The notes under the pieces are model-generated. The model saw only the letters and a list, made by a program, of their open reading frames with translations, did no database searches and was not told the DNA's origin. Positions 47,924-54,454 of a stretch of DNA of 64,000 nt are shown piece by piece. Within the stretch, counting starts at the first letter, position 1. Every line of letters starts with the position of its first letter. A program made the translations under genes and the position numbers. This stretch comes from Anaerolineae bacterium (GTDB lineage: Bacteria; Chloroflexota; Anaerolineae; J036; Brachytrichaceae): positions 1-64,000 of the forward strand of contig CANJQH010000008.1 of NCBI GenBank assembly GCA_947476335.1. Reading direction: 5' to 3'.

Positions 47924-48712
47924 ATGGTCAAGAAATTCCTCGCCTTTTCCCGCGTTTCCTGGGCGCTGAGCATGGAATATCGCTCGCAGGCCATTCTGTG
48001 GATGATGACGAGCCTGCTGATGGTCATCATGCTGATGGTGTGGCTGGGTGTGAGCGACAAGGGCGCGATCAACGGTTTCACGCGCGGCGATTTCATCGCG
48101 TACTACATGGTGGGCTGGGTAGTGCGCACATTGACGGCTGTGTGGGCGTCGTGGGAGATGGATTATCAGATTCGACAGGGTACGTTGTCGCCGCTGCTGC
48201 TGCGGCCGATTCACCCGATCTTGAATGAAATTGCGGCGAACCTGACGGAGAAAATTTTCCGTATGGCGATTGTGATGCCGATTGTGATCATTGTGCTGAT
48301 TTTGTCGCCAGATGCGCATGTGAACCTGGACATTGTCAGCCTCGCTATGTTTGTGCCTGCGATGATCGGTGCTTGGATGCTGGTGTTTTTGTCGGATTAT
48401 CTGGTCGGGCTGCTGGCATTTTGGACGACGCAGACGGGTGCGTTCATCATGGGTTTTTACGGGCTGCGGCTTCTGCTTTCTGGAATTGTGGCGCCGCTGG
48501 TGATGTTTCCGCAGGCGGCGCAGGAATTTTTGAAATGGACGCCGTTTCCATATATGCTGAACTTTCCGACGGCGATTCTGACGCACAGACTGCCTGCGAA
48601 TGAGCTGTGGTTCGGGTTTGCTGTGCAGGCGTTCTGGGTGACTGCGTTCATATTCGCGGTGCGCGGCGGCTGGCGGCTGGCGATGCGCAGCTACAGCGCG
48701 GTGGGGGCGTAG
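47924..48712 (+). CDS. ABC-2 type transporter permease (PF06182-like), subunit 1
   Basis: A 262-residue inner-membrane protein with six predicted helices. It is of the ABC-2 subfamily in which two different permeases pair with one ATPase. Family-typical stretches are MEYRSQAILWMMTSLLMVIM at the N-terminus and YYMVGWVVRTLTAVWASWEM...IRQGTLSPLLLRPIHP. The next permease begins the base after its stop. The expected ATPase gene, normally upstream, is missing; the upstream gene is a hydrolase. Substrate unknown. Confidence 0.85.
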   Translation: MVKKFLAFSRVSWALSMEYRSQAILWMMTSLLMVIMLMVWLGVSDKGAINGFTRGDFIAYYMVGWVVRTLTAVWASWEMDYQIRQGTLSPLLLRPIHPILNEIAANLTEKIFRMAIVMPIVIIVLILSPDAHVNLDIVSLAMFVPAMIGAWMLVFLSDYLVGLLAFWTTQTGAFIMGFYGLRLLLSGIVAPLVMFPQAAQEFLKWTPFPYMLNFPTAILTHRLPANELWFGFAVQAFWVTAFIFAVRGGWRLAMRSYSAVGA

Positions 48713-49498
48713 ATGCGGAACTTGCAATTGTTTCGGTTGTTCGTGAAGAGCAGTGTGCTCGTCGAGCTGGAATACAGGGCGAATTTTGTCGCGCAGGCAC
48801 TGCTTGGTGTGTTGTGGAGCGTGATCACGTTTTCCAGCGTGGCGCTGTTTTATTCGCACACTGATACGCTGGGCGGCTGGAACTATGGCCAGGCGATGGT
48901 CGTGGTTGGTATGTCGATCCTGCTGGGCGGCATAATCTCCACGTTCTTCGAAGCGAATCTGCAGCGCATCATTGCCATGGTGCGCGACGGCACGATGGAT
49001 TTTGTGCTGATGAAGCCTGTGGATAGTCAGTTTTATTGCACGCTGCGGCACGTGCGATTTTCCGGCCTGACGGACGTCATCGCCGGGCTGGCGGTGACGA
49101 CATATGCGCTGATCACGCTGCGCGCCGCGCCAGGGCTGGCTGAGCTGCTGTCGTTTGCGGGGATGCTGGTGTTTGCGCTGGTGCTGGCATATAGCATCTG
49201 GCTGGCAATGGGCGCGTGCGCGTTTTGGTTCGTGAAGGTCGATAACCTGCAGGAGCTTTTTCGCACCTTGTGGGACACCTCGCGCTTCCCCGTGTCTGCA
49301 TTTACTGGCGGGTTGCGCTTCGCGCTGACGTTCGTCGCACCGGTGGCGTTTATGACCACGGCGCCTGCGCAGGCGCTGCTGGGGCGGCTGGATGTCGGCA
49401 CATTCGTCGCCGGGCTGTGTGTGAGCGCAGCGTTTTACGTCGGTGCAGCGTGGCTGTGGCGACGCGCGGTGCGCAGTTATTCGAGTGCGTCGTCGTGA
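48713..49498 (+). CDS. ABC-2 type transporter permease (PF06182-like), subunit 2
   Basis: A 261-residue six-helix membrane protein, partner of the preceding permease. It has VELEYRANFVAQALLGVLWS at the N-terminus and IIAMVRDGTMDFVLMKPVDS, the cytoplasmic loop typical of this subfamily. The last helix ends in AAWLWRRAVRSYSSASS. The ATG immediately follows the TAG of the first subunit, so the pair is translationally linked. No ATP-binding subunit lies in the window near it. Its TGA is followed directly by palindrome D2, beyond which the truncated drmB-like gene is convergent. Confidence 0.85.
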   Translation: MRNLQLFRLFVKSSVLVELEYRANFVAQALLGVLWSVITFSSVALFYSHTDTLGGWNYGQAMVVVGMSILLGGIISTFFEANLQRIIAMVRDGTMDFVLMKPVDSQFYCTLRHVRFSGLTDVIAGLAVTTYALITLRAAPGLAELLSFAGMLVFALVLAYSIWLAMGACAFWFVKVDNLQELFRTLWDTSRFPVSAFTGGLRFALTFVAPVAFMTTAPAQALLGRLDVGTFVAGLCVSAAFYVGAAWLWRRAVRSYSSASS

Positions 49499-49549
49499 TT
49501 ATGGAATGAAAATCTCTGGGCTAAGAAGCCGGGGATTTTCGTTGCATAA
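49499..49549. mobile_element. family D palindrome, copy D2
   Basis: A 51-bp hairpin, TTATGGAATGAAAATC...GTTGCATAA, homologous to D1. On the minus strand it encodes the last about 16 residues and the TAA stop of the drmB-like frame, so it truncates that gene. Confidence 0.72.
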
Positions 49550-51016
49550 CAACGCGCGTCCGGCCGCGACCAGCGTGCCCGCCGCATCGGCCGCGCCGTA
49601 AATCAGCACGCCGAAGCGCCCACTCGCCTCGTGCGCATAGATGCGCTCTTTGAGATCGGCTTCCGCGCAGTCGCACTTCACCGCAATCTCGGCAATCAAC
49701 AAACGCGCCAGCGCGCTCAGCTGCGCATATGTCGCTCCGTTCTCCGCACGAACTGCGTTCGGATCGAATTCCAGAAATATGCCCTCGCTGTAGTTCTCGT
49801 GCGCCGGCAGCCAGTTTTGTTCTCGGCTCAGCGCGCTGCGCGGCGCATTTGCGGGCAGCTCGCCCTGTTCATCTGGCGCCGTCGCTTCAAAGCGCGTGAA
49901 ACCCAGCAGCGCCGTCACCTCGCGCAGCCGATGTACCAGCATTGCGCGTCGCAGGACACTCATCCATGCCATATCTGCCCATTGCTCGCGCGGCAGCTCG
50001 CGCACCATCAGCATTACCTCATTTGCAGCGCCATCTGCAGCGCCATTTGCAGCGCCATCGACGCATGCGCTGACGAATGCGTCGAACTCAACATGTTTGA
50101 GTGGCTGTATGTCGCGCGTATTGATTTCACGCCGATGAGCCACAGCCGCCAGTATCGATTCTTCACTGAATGGTTGTAGCAACCGACTTACCACGCGTTT
50201 TTGACGCGCTTTCGCTATCTCGGCATGCGTCTCGACAAACTGGAAAATCGTATCCCAATGCGCATGCATGATCTTGTCGAGCGGGTCGCTGACGTCGGGG
50301 ATGGTGATGACGGTGAGCGTCTGTGGGAAGTACGCGTGCGCCGCGTCGCGCAGTAACAGTCGGCTTCGGTTTGTGCATGTAGCGTGCTCATCGTCTCCGA
50401 GCCAGGGCTGCCGTCCGCTGCATCGGCCGAATACGGTCGATGCACTCAGCGTACGCTGCGCTCCGCACTCGCAACGCACTGTGCTGTTTGTGCCGCCTTC
50501 GTCCATCCCTTCGTCCATCCCTTCGTCCATCCATAGATCATGTGTGCATTCGCTGGCTTTGTGATGCACGAAACTGCGCCAATTGATGTCGTCGATATGG
50601 CCACTCACGCAGGCCTGCACAAAGTGCACGGGCAGAACTTTTTGTTTTTTGTTTGTGCGGTGGTCATGAAAATTACCGTCGTCGAGTTGACTGATATGCA
50701 CCAGGCGGCGGCCCAGCTTGTGCGCCTCCGTGTTTTGCACGAGGAACCATTCCGGAAATTGCCACGCCGTCACTTTTGTGCGCGCGCCGTACTTTTGCGT
50801 ACTGTGCGGCAGCGCACGCAGCGTCAGCGCCGGCGCTTTGCAATGCCGCCTGAGCCGCATCGTCAGACGTGGCTCATCGATGGGATGCGCATCTCCTGGG
50901 ACGTAGTGCCAGTCGTCCAGCCCGGCGATGATGGCCGTGGCGTTGGTCGTGTTTAGCAACGCGCCCGGCCCTCTGTGCGTCACCAGATGGATGCTTTGCA
51001 TTTGCCCTTTGCCCAT
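49499..51016 (-). CDS. DrmB-like (DUF1998) DISARM protein, C-terminally truncated
   Basis: A 505-residue protein with the DrmB layout. The N-terminal HRGPGALLNTTNATAIIAGLD corresponds to the GPGA...VIVAGLD opening. FPEWFLVQN and VHFVQACVSGHIDDINWRSF follow, then a Cys cluster (VRCECGAQR, GRCSGRQPWLG), YFPQTLTVITIP, and NYSEGIFLEFD. Near the end, LIAEIAVKCDCAEADLKERI and GVLIYGAADAAGTL match the start of the DUF1998/MZB region. The last Cys-rich about 80 residues of typical DrmB are missing: after GTLVAAGRA the frame runs through palindrome D2. It begins one base after the drmA-like stop, with GAGGAGG inside drmA, so the pair is coupled. DrmB is a core DISARM anti-phage protein; activity of this form is doubtful. 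Confidence 0.75.
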   Translation of the reverse strand: MGKGQMQSIHLVTHRGPGALLNTTNATAIIAGLDDWHYVPGDAHPIDEPRLTMRLRRHCKAPALTLRALPHSTQKYGARTKVTAWQFPEWFLVQNTEAHKLGRRLVHISQLDDGNFHDHRTNKKQKVLPVHFVQACVSGHIDDINWRSFVHHKASECTHDLWMDEGMDEGMDEGGTNSTVRCECGAQRTLSASTVFGRCSGRQPWLGDDEHATCTNRSRLLLRDAAHAYFPQTLTVITIPDVSDPLDKIMHAHWDTIFQFVETHAEIAKARQKRVVSRLLQPFSEESILAAVAHRREINTRDIQPLKHVEFDAFVSACVDGAANGAADGAANEVMLMVRELPREQWADMAWMSVLRRAMLVHRLREVTALLGFTRFEATAPDEQGELPANAPRSALSREQNWLPAHENYSEGIFLEFDPNAVRAENGATYAQLSALARLLIAEIAVKCDCAEADLKERIYAHEASGRFGVLIYGAADAAGTLVAAGRALLCNENPRLLSPEIFIP

Positions 51017-51017
51017 G

Positions 51018-53648
51018 TCATCCTCCTCGGATTCCGCGCCTGACGCGCTGTGGTACGCGCCGTATTTCAACTTCCACAACCGGTTCGATGATGTGCAGCG
51101 TGCGTTCTGCACGGAAGGTACAGCCTTCAATTTGTATTTCAGAAAATTCACGCAACAGCGGTGGATAACCGCCGGCCAGCTCCGTGCCGTATTGCAGTGG
51201 CGCCTCTGTCTGCTGCTGGTCGTTGACGATGCGCCTCCACTCTTGCAGCAGATTGCGCCCGCGCACCAGCACAGCTTCGACGAATTCGTCGTCAGCCCCG
51301 CTCGATGCCGCGCGCTGCGCCAGCGTCAGCGTCGCGCATTCGGCCGCATCTGTCGCCTGTGCGATTTGTGCTGCGCCCTGCGGCGGCGTCATCTCCGGTT
51401 CGCTGTAGCGCACCAGCGCGACGAGCAGCGCCGGCAACGCCCGATCCAGCGCGCGTGGCGAAAATGACGCCGTACGTGGCGGCGTTTCGCACGCACACAG
51501 GAAGCGCTCGCAACGCCGCCGCTCGCGCAAATTTTGCATGTTCAGCACGGTGACGATGAGGCCATCGTTCTGCTGTGGCAGGCGCGCGCGTATGGCTTCT
51601 GCCTGCTGCACAGTTGCTGCGGCAATGTAGATGTGGGTTTGTGCGTGCGACGCTTCGTGGGGACGATTTAGAGGCGGAGGGAAACTCGTCGTCTCGCGCC
51701 GGTCAAATAACCCGCGCATGAATTCTTTCGCCGGGAACGCCTCCGCCGCGCCGGCGATGATCTTCGGCCGCACGCGCTGGCCTTTCACCATGCGCGTCGC
51801 CAGCGTGTCAACCACAGCTTCATAGGCACCGAACATGCTGCCAAAGACGCCGCATAGATGTTCTAGACCTTCCTGCAGAATCAGGTCGGGCCCTGGCAGC
51901 ACGTCGTGCAGCTGCACGCAGTCGCGCGGTCGCACTGCACCTGTCTGCGCCGGTCCGTAGTAGCCGTGCGCATCCCATGCATCGACGTGGCCGAACAGCG
52001 CGCCGAGTTCGCCGGCCCAAGGCAGCGCTGCAAATTTATCGGCGTCGGCGATCAGAAACGCCGGTAGCCGCCGGTGGATGGATTCATCGACGGTGTGCAC
52101 CGGCAGGCTGTGCTCGCCGCCGAAGTCGCAGTTCGGATTGGCGCAGCGCACGCGCATTTCGAGCGGATCGCGGTCGTTTGGCCACATGGAGAATGACCCC
52201 CGACTGAATTTTGTCCCGCACCATGGGCACGCCTGCAGCGGAATCGGTGCAGGATTGCGCTGGTCGTCTTGTTTAAAGCGCATCATGCGCGCGTAAGCGG
52301 AGTGCTCAGCGTCGATATGTTTTTCGCCGGCGCGGCCGATGCGGACGGATGCGCTGGTGTGTTCAACCCATAGGCCAATTTCGAAAGGCCATTCGCCCAT
52401 CTGCTGTGGAGCGCGCGCGCGTTCGAGCTCAAGCGCACAGATGATGCCTGTGGCGCGGCTGAGCAGATCGGGGGTGAGGGCATGCCTGGCGGCGCGCAAC
52501 AGTACGCTTACGCCGCCGCCGTCCCGTCCCGGCTTGCGCAGGCGGCGCAGTACCATGGCGAAGGCGGCTGGGCCGAGGTGCGCATTGAGCCGCTCATCAT
52601 CGTCGAGCCGAAAAAACAAATCCGCTCGCTCACGATCAACATGTGCCGGATCGCAGAGTCCGCGCAGCGTCAACAGCAGGAAAGTCAGTTGGAATGGGTG
52701 CCATGTGGCACTCGCTTTGCGCTGGCGTGCCGCAGCGGCCAGTGCACGGCTGGTGATGCAAAAAGCGCTGAGAATTTGCTGGTCATGCAGCAGGGCAATG
52801 CCCTCCTCGACGCGCTGTGCATCGTCGCCGGCCAGCACCGCGAGGGGGGCGAGTGCCGCCGCTGCCGCAGCGCCATCAGCCAGCGCACCGAGGACGTCCA
52901 TGCTCAGTTCACCAAGCGCTGTGGGCGGTGCAGATTCCAGCGGCGCAGTCGGTGTCCAGTCGCTGCGCACTTCGCGGCAGACGCCGTCGGCATCGAGCTG
53001 CTGCGCTGGCGCGATGCCGTGGCCAATGGCGAATGTGTTCGGCTGTGAGGCGTGTGGGGCGTGTGGGGCGAAGCCTTCGGCACAGCGCAACACCAGTGTC
53101 ACCTGAAATGCACAGCTGCGCTGGGGTGCGTTCGGCTGTGCTGCGCGGCGGTTGATGAGAAAGACGTCGACGAACTCGCCACGCATGCGCACCGTGAGCT
53201 GCAGCCCGCCGGAATCGGGCACGTCGATGGGCACACCTGGCGCTGGAATCGGGATGCACAACATTGCGCTGCGTGGAATGCGTCGATAACAATCCCCCGC
53301 TTCTTGTTCATAGTCCCCCCAGTACACTTCCACGTCGAGCGCCGCAACGGATCGTCGCAGCCGCACGTTCAGGCCCAATGAGGTCGGTGCCGTGTAGTCA
53401 GGGGCGTCATCGAAGGCCTGTGTGTGCGCAAGTTCAGGGTATGAGCTGACGAAATTGGCAGCCGCATGTGGTTTGACGCGCGCCTCCGTCGAGGTGAGCA
53501 AACCGAGCGGATATCGGCACTGCGGTGGTTCCGACAGCATCTCGTGCGCCCCCAGGGGCGCATCCGGGGCCGCTGGCTCATAGAAATGCTCCGGACCAAT
53601 CAATCTTAGTCGGAGTGTATGGATGTGAGCGGGATAGTTTTTATCCAT
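51018..53648 (-). CDS. DrmA-like DISARM protein lacking helicase motifs (pseudo-helicase)
   Basis: An 876-residue protein whose conserved scaffold matches the DISARM helicase DrmA: GPAAFAMVLRRLRKPGRDG, ICALELERA...FEIGLWVEH, CPWCG (about 470), LPVHTVDESIHRRLPAFLIA, ADKFAALPW, FGSMFGAYEAVVDTL, PKIIAG, FPPPLN, and VTVLN...SPRALDRALPALLVALVR. The catalytic motifs are absent. Where the family has GGGKTEAYLG this protein has DDDERLNAHLG (about 346-356). QDELHLI is QEGLEHLC, and the SAT-type motif is GAAEA. The region with the arginine-finger motif VI is deleted between about residues 685 and 692. No GK[ST] occurs anywhere. The frame is nonetheless intact. The start is the ATG before the conserved N-terminus; an extension through B4/A4 is spurious. 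Confidence 0.72.
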   Translation of the reverse strand: MDKNYPAHIHTLRLRLIGPEHFYEPAAPDAPLGAHEMLSEPPQCRYPLGLLTSTEARVKPHAAANFVSSYPELAHTQAFDDAPDYTAPTSLGLNVRLRRSVAALDVEVYWGDYEQEAGDCYRRIPRSAMLCIPIPAPGVPIDVPDSGGLQLTVRMRGEFVDVFLINRRAAQPNAPQRSCAFQVTLVLRCAEGFAPHAPHASQPNTFAIGHGIAPAQQLDADGVCREVRSDWTPTAPLESAPPTALGELSMDVLGALADGAAAAAALAPLAVLAGDDAQRVEEGIALLHDQQILSAFCITSRALAAAARQRKASATWHPFQLTFLLLTLRGLCDPAHVDRERADLFFRLDDDERLNAHLGPAAFAMVLRRLRKPGRDGGGVSVLLRAARHALTPDLLSRATGIICALELERARAPQQMGEWPFEIGLWVEHTSASVRIGRAGEKHIDAEHSAYARMMRFKQDDQRNPAPIPLQACPWCGTKFSRGSFSMWPNDRDPLEMRVRCANPNCDFGGEHSLPVHTVDESIHRRLPAFLIADADKFAALPWAGELGALFGHVDAWDAHGYYGPAQTGAVRPRDCVQLHDVLPGPDLILQEGLEHLCGVFGSMFGAYEAVVDTLATRMVKGQRVRPKIIAGAAEAFPAKEFMRGLFDRRETTSFPPPLNRPHEASHAQTHIYIAAATVQQAEAIRARLPQQNDGLIVTVLNMQNLRERRRCERFLCACETPPRTASFSPRALDRALPALLVALVRYSEPEMTPPQGAAQIAQATDAAECATLTLAQRAASSGADDEFVEAVLVRGRNLLQEWRRIVNDQQQTEAPLQYGTELAGGYPPLLREFSEIQIEGCTFRAERTLHIIEPVVEVEIRRVPQRVRRGIRGG

Positions 53649-53702
53649 GTGCCTTACTGCTATAGATTGCCATAGTTCTTTTACGGAATTTCGTAGTAAA
53701 TC

Positions 53703-53908
53703 GTAACTACTCAGGCCCAAATCAATATTTCCCAACGCGAAACATGCGATTCCTTCCCCTTCAGGGGAAGGAATCGCATGTTTCGCGTTGGGAAAATGGC
53801 TAAGTTCCTGTCCATAAGTTTTGTCCAGCAGATTCGCCTCCCCCGCTTTGCAGGGGAGGCGAATCTGCCGCCAGAACTTTTGGCGACTCACTTAGCCTGA
53901 GTAGTTAC
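53703..53908. mobile_element. family B MITE, copy B4, interrupted by A4
   Basis: A B element in the orientation of B3. Perfect target duplications AGTAAATC lie at 53695-53702 and 53909-53916. It totals 206 bp because A4 is inserted near the right end. Subtracting 94 bp (92-bp A plus one TA) leaves 112 bp, exactly the length of B1, B3 and B6. Confidence 0.93.
53800..53895. mobile_element. family A MITE, copy A4, nested inside B4
   Basis: A 96-bp A copy inserted between ATGGC and GCCTGAG of B4. The empty site reads GGCTAGCC where other B copies read GGCTGGCC, so a CTAG target was present and TA duplicated. A4 has two small differences in its arms compared with A2 and A3 (GTCCAGCAG, TTTGCAGG). 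Confidence 0.93.
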
Positions 53909-53989
53909 AGTAAATCGCATTTGCCGCGGTGGGTCAGTGTTCTGGCGCAAACGCTGATCCGGGCACGTCCGAACCTGCGCCGTTTTATG

Positions 53990-54409
53990 AGAGGCGTCTT
54001 CACCGCCGAATGCGCTCCGCGGCGGCGGTGAAGACGCCGTTGGGGACAGATTTCACGAAATGGTGCGGGCCGCCACCCAGACTCTCGGTCTGGGCGGGTG
54101 CGCGTGCGTGCGCGTGGTGATTCGTGCACGGCGTGAAATTGGGCGCATCCGCCGTTTGGGGCAAACGTTGACCGCGCGTCGCTGCGCCGCCGCCACCCGT
54201 GGCATGTGCACCTTCGGTGCTCCGCCCCGGGCTGGGGAAGCGACCGCCCCTGCGGGGCGAGGGGCTGGTTTGTTGCGGTGGACCGCGCCTCCGGCGCGCA
54301 TGTTCCGCGGAAAAAGCGCCAACAGCACGACGCTGCGGACCCTCGGTCCGGGTCCGGGTGACAGCCGCTGTCATTTCGTGAAATTCGCCCCAAACGGCGG
54401 ATGCACCCC
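53990..54409. repeat. family C palindromic element, copy C4, with adjoining partial copy
   Basis: The main copy (54141-54409) runs from GGGCGCATCCGCCGTTTGGG to CAAACGGCGGATGCACCCC. It contains GC-rich hairpins and phrases shared with C3 (TTTCGTGAAAT, GGGTGACAGC). A partial copy (about 54020-54110, GCCGTTGGGGACAGATTTC) abuts it. This fills the 806-base stretch between drmA and the acyl-ligase gene together with B4/A4. No gene is supported there. Confidence 0.65.
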
Positions 54410-54439
54410 GGTGAAATTTCGTCCCGAACGCCGTACCCC

Positions 54440-54445
54440 TACAAT
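54440..54445 (+). promoter_or_regulatory. -10 box of the acyl-ligase fusion gene, near-leaderless
   Basis: TACAAT ends 9 bases before the ATG, the same spacing as asnS. No ribosome site is seen. The box lies 30 bases after the end of C4. Confidence 0.5.
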
Positions 54446-54454
54446 TCAATCCTT

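Noticed and set aside
53649-53891. N-terminal extension of the DrmA-like protein
   Set aside because: It is a translation of elements A4 and B4 (SHFPNAKHAIPSPEGEG and similar), which also appears wherever B is read in this frame; the conserved N-terminus begins at 53648.
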